From contig JAJZOC010000028.1 in the NCBI GenBank assembly GCA_021852095.1, positions 1-5,415 of the forward strand: 5,415 nt of DNA, in the 5' to 3' direction. A program made the position numbers and the translations under genes. Of this stretch, positions 1 through 3,907 are shown in pieces (the stretch's first letter is position 1; each line of letters opens with the position of its first letter). The notes under the pieces were generated by a model. It did not search any database, was not told the DNA's origin, and saw nothing but the letters and a program-made list of their open reading frames with translations. Origin of the DNA: a bacterium. GTDB lineage: Bacteria; Patescibacteriota; Microgenomatia; Levybacterales; UBA12049.

Positions 1-312
1 AAATAAAGTCAAGGTCACAAAATAATAAATAAGGACAAAACCAAACTTCCTTACCATCTCTCAACTGTGTTTATGCCCATAATGTCCCGTTGAGAAAAGA
101 CACTATGAACAAGACTTAAGCTGCCTGGGCGTATGCCCAATTAGCTGACTGTCTGACACCAAAGAGCTGCGCAAGAATTGCGTCTCGCTCGGCCTTTAAT
201 GCCTCAATGCGGTTTTTACCAGCATTTATAGTTTTGACTATGTTTAACGACTATTAATCAAAGTCGGCTTGCAGTTTTTTAATGTGCTTTTTTGTCGATG
301 CAATGCATCCCC
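1..312 (-). ncRNA. ssrA: tmRNA (transfer-messenger RNA), 3' end beyond window
   Basis: tmRNA rescues stalled ribosomes and adds a degradation tag. Read on the minus strand, the RNA starts at 312 with GGGGATGC, followed by a CATCGACA block and TGCAAGCCGAC, matching the conserved tmRNA 5' end (GGGG...TTCGAC...GCAxGCCGA). A pseudoknot like PK1 follows: 262-265 pairs with 249-252, and 257-261 pairs with 234-238. Ten bases later a GCT resume codon (223-221) opens a 35-codon frame ending in TAA at 118-116. The end of that frame lies in a hairpin like helix 5 (143-146/119-122 and 127-130/135-138). Further 3' are stems 89-95/59-65 and 48-53/30-35, as expected of the later pseudoknots. The T-arm and the 3' half of the tRNA-like domain are not in the window, so the RNA is cut at base 1. 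The 3' structure is less certain than the 5' end. Confidence 0.86.
116..223 (-). other. tmRNA tag-peptide reading frame, 35 residues
   Basis: The frame begins at GCT (223-221) ten bases after the pseudoknot and ends at TAA (118-116). It starts AGKNRIEALK, continues through a charged, helix-prone stretch (KAERDAILAQL, residues 10-20) and ends ANWAYAQAA. The resume codon for alanine and the small hydrophobic end with a terminal AA are typical of tmRNA tags. Most tags are roughly 8-20 residues and often end ALAA, so both the length and the Q before AA are unusual. The assignment depends on the tmRNA call. Confidence 0.8.
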
Positions 313-323
313 AATAAATAAGT

Positions 324-352
324 ATTTTATACTAATCTCTGGCTAAAGTCAA
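324..352 (-). promoter_or_regulatory. Promoter for tmRNA
   Basis: On the minus strand TTGACT (352-347) is followed after exactly 17 bases by TAAAAT (329-324). Transcription would start near 317, a few bases before the mature GGGG end at 312. The -35 box lies inside the last codons of comF, so the tmRNA has its own promoter embedded in the 3' end of the upstream gene. Confidence 0.7.
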
Positions 353-1031
353 GCCGAAAACCGTTTTTGCCCCAGCCCTTTTTAAAACGTTTGCAGCTTC
401 CAAAAGGGTTGCTCCGGTAGTTAAAACATCGTCAACCAAAAATATTGTTTTCCCTTTTAAATCTTTTGAAAAGTTTTCCTTAACACAGAAGGCTCCGGCA
501 ATATTCTCCTTTCTGAACTTTTCTTTAAGCCCTACTTGAGAATGGGTATTTTTAATTCTTTGCAAGGGGTCAAGCATAGATAGATTCAGTCTTGGAGCAA
601 GTTCGCGGGCTAAAACTTCTGCCTGATTATATCCTCTTCTTCTGAATTTTGCGCCATATAAAGGAATAGGAACCAATACTGAAAAGGGATCTTGTTGTAA
701 AATCCTGTTAAATGTTTCAATTTGAATAATACTTTCAAACATAAATTCCGCAAGAAAACCTCTTAGATCGAAAATATATGGATCATATTTAAATCTATGA
801 ACGAGCCGCTTTTCAGTATTGGTTATAGTTAAGTCCTGAAAATGCTCCGTCAATTGTGTATTTTCCCAGGCAGACGGGATGAGTTAAGCCGTTAAAAGAC
901 GGATTGCCGCAGACAAGACAAAAAGACTTGGCATCAAAAGAGAGATAAGTAAAACAGTTTTCGCATAAATAAGAACCTAATTTTTTGCAATTAACGCAGA
1001 ATTTGGGAAAAATAAAATCCAAAATATCCAC
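332..1031 (-). CDS. comF: ComF family phosphoribosyltransferase-like protein, split by a +1 frameshift
   Basis: ComF proteins are cytosolic factors linked to DNA uptake (ComFC in competence). They combine an N-terminal cysteine-rich zinc-binding region with a type I phosphoribosyltransferase fold. The first frame (1031-813) starts at GTG and has CxxC pairs at residues 12/15, 23/26 and 38/41, plus the family-typical GLTHPVC. The second frame carries VPIPLY, RRRGYNQA and the PRPP-binding loop IFLVDDVLTTGAT, and stops with TAG at 334-332. The frames join if one base is skipped at TAC-T-GAA (about 818-813). The joined NYNQYEKRLVHRFKY fits the expected spacing of the family without a gap and gives about 232 residues, a normal ComF length. 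This could be an indel, an assembly error or a programmed +1 shift at TGA. A TTG at 853 that could start the second frame alone is probably not real. No Shine-Dalgarno is present. Confidence 0.85.
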
Positions 1032-1039
1032 AAGCCAAG

Positions 1040-1067
1040 TTTATACCACTCCGCAATCATTTTGCAA
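1040..1067 (-). promoter_or_regulatory. Candidate promoter for comF (near-leaderless)
   Basis: On the minus strand a TATAAA box (1045-1040) lies 8 bases before the GTG start at 1031. A weak -35-like TTGCAA (1067-1062) lies 16 bases upstream of it. Transcription would start at about 1034-1031, leaving almost no leader. The -35 overlaps the palindrome TTTTGCAAAA (1060-1069), which could also be a regulator site. Confidence 0.45.
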
Positions 1068-1189
1068 AATTGGTCGCACGCCGCCATAGCTATGTTAGCG
1101 ACGGGGGCGTATATGCCCACCGTAGCTTTCAAAATGGTAATCAGTTTACATAGTTAACTAAAGTAAACAAGAAATGATTGCTATGTTAG
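1053..1189. repeat. Intergenic dyad/direct repeat cluster, possible small mobile-element remnant
   Basis: The gene-free stretch 1032-1246 is highly structured. GCAATCATTT (1053-1062) and AAATGATTGC (1172-1181) are perfect 10-base inverted copies bounding about 130 bp. GCTATGTTAG occurs twice in direct orientation (1089-1098 and 1180-1189). TTTTGCAAAA (1060-1069) and TAGTTAACTA (1151-1160) are perfect palindromes, the latter nested between GTTTAC (1144-1149) and GTAAAC (1163-1168). The layout is compatible with a MITE-like or recombination-site remnant, or with operators for the divergent comF and tRNA transcripts. No open frame or transposase is present. Confidence 0.4.
1098..1126. other. GC-rich hairpin in comF-tRNA intergenic region
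   Basis: GCGACGG (1098-1104) pairs with CCGTAGC (1120-1126) with one mismatch, and GGGC (1105-1108) pairs with GCCC (1115-1118). One A is bulged and the loop is GTATAT. It is the most GC-rich element of an AT-rich spacer. It lacks a clear T-tract, so it is not called a terminator. Its GGGC-GTAT-GCCC core resembles the tmRNA helix 5 hairpin at 127-138, perhaps by chance. Confidence 0.45.
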
Positions 1190-1243
1190 GCATCAACTTA
1201 TTTATTTTGAAAGCAGAGGGGCAAAGCAGAAAGAGGCAAAGGA

Positions 1244-1252
1244 TGTTATAAT
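1244..1252 (+). promoter_or_regulatory. Extended -10 promoter for the Ser tRNA pair
   Basis: TGT-TATAAT (1244-1252) is a perfect extended -10 box placed 10 bases before the mature 5' end of tRNA-Ser(GCU). No good -35 hexamer lies 16-18 bases upstream, as is usual for extended -10 promoters. It would drive both serine tRNAs and probably the methyltransferase frame behind them. Confidence 0.65.
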
Positions 1253-1261
1253 ATAAAAGCC

Positions 1262-1350
1262 GGAGGAGTCGCATAGTTTGGTCCATTGCGAGGGGTTGCT
1301 AACCCCTTGAGCTCTAAAAGCTCGCGTGAGTTCGAATCTCACCTCCTCCG
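1262..1350 (+). tRNA. tRNA-Ser (anticodon GCU)
   Basis: Acceptor GGAGGAG (1262-1268) pairs with CTCCTCC (1343-1349), with discriminator G1350. The anticodon stem is 1291-1295/1303-1307, with GCT at 1298-1300. The long variable arm GAGCT/AGCTC (1309-1313/1319-1323) marks a class II tRNA. The T-arm is GTGAG/CTCAC with loop TTCGAAT. It reads AGC and AGU. CCA is not encoded. The next tRNA begins 17 bases downstream, so the two are probably cotranscribed. Confidence 0.93.
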
Positions 1351-1367
1351 CAAACTTTACTGATAAA

Positions 1368-1450
1368 GGAGGGTTGGCCGAGCGGTAAGGCGCTAGTCTT
1401 GAAAACTAGTGGTGCGAAAGCCCTCAGAGGTTCGAATCCTCTACCCTCCG
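1368..1450 (+). tRNA. tRNA-Ser (anticodon UGA)
   Basis: Acceptor GGAGGGT (1368-1374) pairs with ACCCTCC (1443-1449), with discriminator G1450. The anticodon stem CTAGT/ACTAG (1393-1397/1405-1409) encloses TGA at 1400-1402. There is a long variable arm, and the T-arm is AGAGG/CCTCT. It reads UCA and, by wobble, other UCN codons. The start codon of the methyltransferase (1452) falls in the CCA-equivalent position, so RNA maturation and mRNA 5'-end formation must interact here. Confidence 0.93.
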
Positions 1451-1451
1451 C

Positions 1452-2132
1452 ATGAAAAAAATAACAAAAGTCCATAAACCGAAAGAGAATAAATATATCT
1501 TTACTGAAGGAATTAACTATTTTGAAACGGGTAAAACTTCAATTTGGGGAACTGGCGATAAAGATACGCTAGAACTTTTGAGAAAGATTAAAATTCACGG
1601 CAAATGCTTAAATCTCGCCGCTGGCGATGGTCGTTATAATTTAAATCTGTTAAAGAAAACTAATTTTGTTCTTGCTTCCGACATTGACGAAGGTGCTCTT
1701 AGCAAGTTGTTGCATAATACTCCGAAGAAATATAAAAAGAAATTAGATACAAAAGCTTTTGATATAACCAAGAAGTTCCCATTTGAAAGTGGTCAATTTG
1801 ATAGCATTTTTTGCACGGGCACCTTACATCTTTTTCCAAAAAAAGTTTTACAACAAATAGTTTTTTAAATTGACAGGGTTCTTAAAACAAACGGGCGAGT
1901 GATAATTGATTTTGCAACAGACATAACAAGAACTTCTCCAGACGGGAAATCGATTGTATTTGGCAAAGAACCGCATTATAGCTTAAAAGACGCAAAGAAT
2001 ACTCTAAAAAATCTTTTCAGAAACTATCAGATACAAATGTACCAATCAAAAGTAACAGAACATTTTGAAGCGGCAAACCCTCCGTATACATTAAATTGTA
2101 AATTTATTATTTTAATAGCAGATAAAAAATAA
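1452..2132 (+). pseudogene. Class I SAM-dependent methyltransferase, interrupted by an in-frame TAA
   Basis: The Rossmann-type methyltransferase core is clear. Motif I is LNLAAGDGRY (residues 53-62), the acidic strand end is ASDID (75-79), and FDSIFCTGTLHLF (116-128) is motif II/III. After the stop, IDRVLKTNGRVIIDF continues as the usual post-motif strand. The stop codon TAA (1866-1868, codon 139) is in the same frame as both halves, so a single substitution, for example from GAA, explains it. Family members usually have (E/K)-IDRVLK there. Joined length is about 225 residues, normal for this type. The substrate cannot be told. The ATG is one base beyond the tRNA-Ser(UGA) discriminator with no Shine-Dalgarno, so translation probably depends on a tRNA-processed, near-leaderless message. 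Alternatives are a fresh pseudogene, a sequence error, or two peptides with a restart at GTG 1899. Bases 2133-2189 after it show nothing. Confidence 0.8.
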
Positions 2133-2189
2133 ATAATTTGCCGCCAACCTTCGATAAATTCAGATCAAGAATAAAAGCTGAAATTAAAC

Positions 2190-2219
2190 TTGACAAATCG
2201 GTATGCTATCGTATATACT
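2190..2219 (+). promoter_or_regulatory. Promoter and possible operator of the toxin-antitoxin pair
   Basis: A consensus TTGACA (2190-2195) lies 18 bases before TATACT (2214-2219), or 16 before an overlapping TATATA. Transcription would begin about 2226-2229, essentially at the antitoxin ATG. The 8-base palindrome GTATATAC (2211-2218) covers the -10 box and is a plausible site for autorepression by the antitoxin, as in other type II modules. The binding is inferred. Confidence 0.65.
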
Positions 2220-2228
2220 TTGGCTAAT

Positions 2229-2522
2229 ATGAATTATGCAGTGATTACCATAAAGATTGACCCGCAAACAAAGAAAGAGGCTATGGAAACAGCTGAAAAT
2301 CTTGGCATGCCTTTAAGTGTTGTTATTAAGGCATTTTTAAAACAGTTTATCCGCACAAAGTCTGTAGAATTCAGTGCGCGAGACGAAGAACCAAACGAAT
2401 ATCTCAAATCAATAATGAAGCAAGCGGAAGAAAATTGGAAAAAAGGAAAACATTCTCCTGTATTTAATAATGCTGAAGATGCGATTGCATGGCTCCACAA
2501 AGATCATGAAAGTTTACTTTGA
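2229..2522 (+). CDS. Antitoxin, RelB/DinJ-like ribbon-helix-helix family
   Basis: A 97-residue protein expected to bind and neutralise the downstream toxin and to repress its own promoter. Residues 4-11 (AVITIKID) form a DNA-binding strand and 12-42 two helices, including KKEAMETAENLGMPLS and VVIKAFLKQF, the DinJ/RelB ribbon-helix-helix pattern. The charged C-terminal half (50-97) would be the toxin-wrapping tail. The ATG at 2229 was chosen because it lies about 10 bases after the -10 box and begins the conserved strand. A TTG 13 codons upstream is part of the -35 box. There is no Shine-Dalgarno, so the message is probably leaderless. The gene overlaps the toxin start by 17 bases. It ends with TGA, which argues against UGA recoding here. 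Confidence 0.82.
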   Translation: MNYAVITIKIDPQTKKEAMETAENLGMPLSVVIKAFLKQFIRTKSVEFSARDEEPNEYLKSIMKQAEENWKKGKHSPVFNNAEDAIAWLHKDHESLL

Positions 2523-2778
2523 CGCTGAGTTTTACAGACGATACAAAAAGGCAGATGTCAGAATCCAAAAAAGTGTTGATGAACGAATCCGTATCTTCCG
2601 CAAAAACCCCATGGATCCCCAACTAAACAATCACCCTTTACGTAAACCTTATCAAGGATACCGAAGTATTGATCTTACAGCAGATTATCGGGCGATCTAT
2701 AAGGAAAGACCGCAGGAAAAAGAAATAATTGCATATTTTACCGGGCTGGGAAATCATAAACAATTATATAAGAAGTAA
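2506..2778 (+). CDS. Toxin, YafQ/RelE-like mRNA interferase family
   Basis: A 90-residue basic protein of the RelE/ParE fold. YafQ-type relatives cleave mRNA in the ribosome. The visible family pattern is an N-terminal FYRRYKKAD helix, NNHPL (41-45) with the histidine typical of YafQ, then KPYQGYRSIDL (47-57), DYRAIY (60-65) and the C-terminal FTGLGNHKQLY (78-88), equivalent to the DIGxHxxLY ending. H43 and H84 would match catalytic histidines of YafQ (family knowledge). The start at 2506 (MKVYFD) was preferred over ATG 2470 because it begins the conserved fold. It still overlaps the antitoxin by 17 bases, suggesting translational coupling. ParE-type gyrase poisoning is a less likely alternative. 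Confidence 0.82.
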   Translation: MKVYFDAEFYRRYKKADVRIQKSVDERIRIFRKNPMDPQLNNHPLRKPYQGYRSIDLTADYRAIYKERPQEKEIIAYFTGLGNHKQLYKK

Positions 2779-2787
2779 TTCAGTTAC

Positions 2788-2808
2788 GCCAAGAACTAGC
2801 CAAGAACT
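2788..2808 (+). repeat. Two GCCAAGAACT direct repeats, 11-base period
   Basis: GCCAAGAACT occurs at 2788-2797 and again at 2799-2808, separated by one base. The copies lie on the same helical face just upstream of the -35 box at 2814. Tandem half-sites at one helical turn are typical of a regulator binding site, but a chance duplication is possible. Confidence 0.4.
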
Positions 2809-2813
2809 GTCAA

Positions 2814-2842
2814 TTGACTAAAACCCGAATTTGCTATAAAGT
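2814..2842 (+). promoter_or_regulatory. Promoter for the membrane protein gene (leaderless)
   Basis: TTGACT (2814-2819) is followed after 17 bases by TAAAGT (2837-2842), or after 15 by TATAAA (2835-2840). Either places the transcript start within a few bases of the ATG at 2849, and no Shine-Dalgarno intervenes, so the message would be leaderless or nearly so. Confidence 0.55.
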
Positions 2843-2848
2843 AAAATC

Positions 2849-3505
2849 ATGACTGCCCAAGAAACTACTCAAACGGAACAAAAAGAACAAGCCTTTCTTC
2901 CTAAAGAAATGCCTGATTTGCCAAGAGAACCAGAAGAATTACCATCGCAGACACAAGATTCACCAGTCTATTATCAACAATCTAATCAAGTACACACTCT
3001 TTTATCCTGGACAGCGCCGGGAAGACCGTTTAGAAAACGCAAGAAAGAGTTTTACTTAAGTTCTCTTTTGATTATGCTTTTAGTCGAGATAATCCTTTTT
3101 CTTTTCTCCGAATATGTTTTAATGCTTCTGGTTTTATCGTTAACTTTTGTGGCTTTCGCTCTTGTTACTGTTGCGCCGCATGATTTCCACTACAGAATAT
3201 CCTCCGAAGGAATAACCATAGAGGATCATTTTTTTCTATGGCAAGAGCTTTACGACTTCTATTTTAGGAGAAGGGATAATATGGACATTCTGCATATAAG
3301 AACCCACGCCTTTCTTCCGGGCGAACTAACTATCACACTTGGAGACATACCTAAAGATCATGTAAAATCGATTCTTCTTTCGTATCTTCCTTACAGGGAA
3401 TATATAAAACCGACATTTATGGAAAACGCCGCGGATTGGCTAGCCAAAAACTTTCCGCTTGAAAGAGATAGTACTCCGGAAAAAACCACTCAAGTTGCTT
3501 CATAA
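2849..3505 (+). CDS. Two-pass membrane protein with possible PH-like domain, function unknown
   Basis: This 218-residue protein is not recognised by function. Residues 1-60 are polar and rich in Q, E, T and P, probably a disordered cytosolic tail. RKRKK (62-66) is a positive stop before two adjacent hydrophobic segments, about 68-86 and 88-109. Residues 112-185 alternate short strands (HYRISSEGITIEDHFFLW, LTITLGDIP) and end in a helix, resembling bacterial PH-like domains that follow a membrane hairpin. The positive-inside rule places both ends in the cytosol. The tail 186-218 is again polar. Proteins of this layout are frequent and uncharacterised in Patescibacteria, as I recall. The gene has its own promoter. 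Its stop is 31 bases before tRNA-Arg(GCG), whose promoter overlaps the 3' end. Confidence 0.72.
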   Translation: MTAQETTQTEQKEQAFLPKEMPDLPREPEELPSQTQDSPVYYQQSNQVHTLLSWTAPGRPFRKRKKEFYLSSLLIMLLVEIILFLFSEYVLMLLVLSLTFVAFALVTVAPHDFHYRISSEGITIEDHFFLWQELYDFYFRRRDNMDILHIRTHAFLPGELTITLGDIPKDHVKSILLSYLPYREYIKPTFMENAADWLAKNFPLERDSTPEKTTQVAS

Positions 3506-3523
3506 TCCCCAATAGGATAAAAT
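3495..3523 (+). promoter_or_regulatory. Promoter for tRNA-Arg(GCG)/tRNA-Ser(CGA)
   Basis: TTGCTT (3495-3500), 17 bases, then TAAAAT (3518-3523). Transcription would start near 3530, shortly before the mature tRNA end at 3537. The -35 box lies in the last codons of the membrane protein gene. A TATAAT at 3531-3536 abuts the tRNA and is too close to be its -10 box. Confidence 0.5.
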
Positions 3524-3536
3524 ATAGCTGTATAAT

Positions 3537-3613
3537 GCCCTTGTAGCTCAGTTGGATAGAGCGCAACGTTGCGGACGTTGAGGTCGAAGGTTCGAATCCT
3601 TTCGAGGGCGCCA
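3537..3613 (+). tRNA. tRNA-Arg (anticodon GCG), CCA encoded
   Basis: Acceptor GCCCTTG (3537-3543) pairs with CGAGGGC (3603-3609), with discriminator G3610 and an encoded CCA at 3611-3613. The D-stem is GCTC/GAGC. The anticodon stem CAACG/CGTTG (3564-3568/3576-3580) encloses the loop TTGCGGA with GCG at 3571-3573. The T-arm is GAAGG/CCTTT with loop TTCGAAT. By anticodon it reads CGC and CGU. Most bacteria instead use ACG deaminated to ICG. Of the six tRNAs in the window this is the only one with a genomic CCA. Confidence 0.93.
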
Positions 3614-3618
3614 AAAAA

Positions 3619-3705
3619 GGTGGGATGCTGGAGCGGCCAAACAGGCTGGTTTCGAAAACCATGCGAGATGAAAATCTCACGGGGGTTCAAATCCCTCTCC
3701 CACCG
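3619..3705 (+). tRNA. tRNA-Ser (anticodon CGA)
   Basis: Acceptor GGTGGGA (3619-3625) pairs with TCCCACC (3698-3704), with discriminator G3705. The anticodon loop TTCGAAA has CGA at 3653-3655. Its stem (3646-3650/3658-3662) has a C-U mismatch at the outermost pair. The long variable arm is GAGAT/ATCTC (3665-3669/3674-3678). The T-arm is GGGGG/CCCTC with loop TTCAAAT. It reads UCG. It starts five bases after the CCA of tRNA-Arg(GCG), so the two form one transcript. Confidence 0.92.
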
Positions 3706-3718
3706 CCGCACTTGATTG

Positions 3719-3782
3719 TAGAAAATAGAGATTAGAAGATAGATTTTAAATTTCAATTCTAGCTTCTACCTTCTATTATCTA
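3719..3782. repeat. AT-rich imperfect palindrome between two tRNAs
   Basis: Bases 3719-3753 and the reverse complement of 3748-3782 agree at about 28 of 35 positions, with a perfect AAATTT at the axis. The element fills most of the 81-base gap between tRNA-Ser(CGA) and tRNA-Arg(CCG). It could form a long, weak RNA hairpin or be a REP/MITE-like intergenic repeat. It lacks the GC stem and T-tract of an intrinsic terminator. TATTAT (3774-3779) near its right edge could be a -10 box for tRNA-Arg(CCG), but no convincing -35 is seen. Confidence 0.55.
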
Positions 3783-3786
3783 GTCC

Positions 3787-3858
3787 GTCCTCGTAGTCTA
3801 ATGGATAAAACAGGGGCTTCCGAAGCCTCAACTGCGGGTTCGATTCCCGCCGAGGGCA
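3787..3858 (+). tRNA. tRNA-Arg (anticodon CCG)
   Basis: Acceptor GTCCTCG (3787-3793) pairs with CGAGGGC (3851-3857), with discriminator A3858. The anticodon stem GGGGC/GCCTC (3813-3817/3825-3829) encloses TTCCGAA with CCG at 3820-3822. The T-arm is GCGGG/CCCGC with loop TTCGATT. The D-stem GTCT/AAAC is weak, with one C-A mismatch. It reads CGG. CCA is not encoded. The Nudix gene starts 49 bases downstream and may be cotranscribed. Confidence 0.91.
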
Positions 3859-3861
3859 CTG

Positions 3862-3899
3862 AATCTGTGTGAATCAGTAACTAATCAGTGTAGATCTGT
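3862..3899 (+). repeat. Two diverged 17-base direct repeats (AATCwGTGT type)
   Basis: Bases 3862-3878 and 3883-3899 match at 13 of 17 positions (pattern AATC-x-GTGT-xx-ATC-x-GT), 21 bases apart. They fill the leader between tRNA-Arg(CCG) and the Nudix ATG. Similar AATCxGTGT strings are, as I recall, common intergenic repeats in several phyla. No function is apparent. Confidence 0.4.
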
Positions 3900-3907
3900 A
3901 TTTTTTT

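Noticed and set aside
813..1868. Alternative genetic code explaining the TGA in comF and the TAA in the methyltransferase
   Set aside because: The comF TGA also needs a frame change, TAA is not a known sense codon in bacteria, and TGA is a normal terminator for the antitoxin and Nudix genes.
2190..2228. TTG start for a 110-residue antitoxin
   Set aside because: The TTG is part of the TTGACA -35 box. The conserved fold starts at ATG 2229, just after the -10 box.
2234..2500. Minus-strand frame opposite the antitoxin
   Set aside because: It is a shadow of the antitoxin gene, with no promoter and no recognisable domain.
2470..2505. Upstream ATG for the toxin
   Set aside because: It adds 12 residues before the family-typical start and lengthens the overlap with the antitoxin.
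3531..3536. TATAAT as -10 box of tRNA-Arg(GCG)
   Set aside because: It touches the mature 5' end, so transcription would start inside the tRNA. The TTGCTT/TAAAAT pair upstream is correctly spaced.
3417..3756. Two minus-strand open frames
   Set aside because: They run antisense through tRNA-Arg(GCG) and tRNA-Ser(CGA) and the end of the membrane protein gene. The translated ERIRTFDL-type string is a familiar artefact of antisense tRNA.
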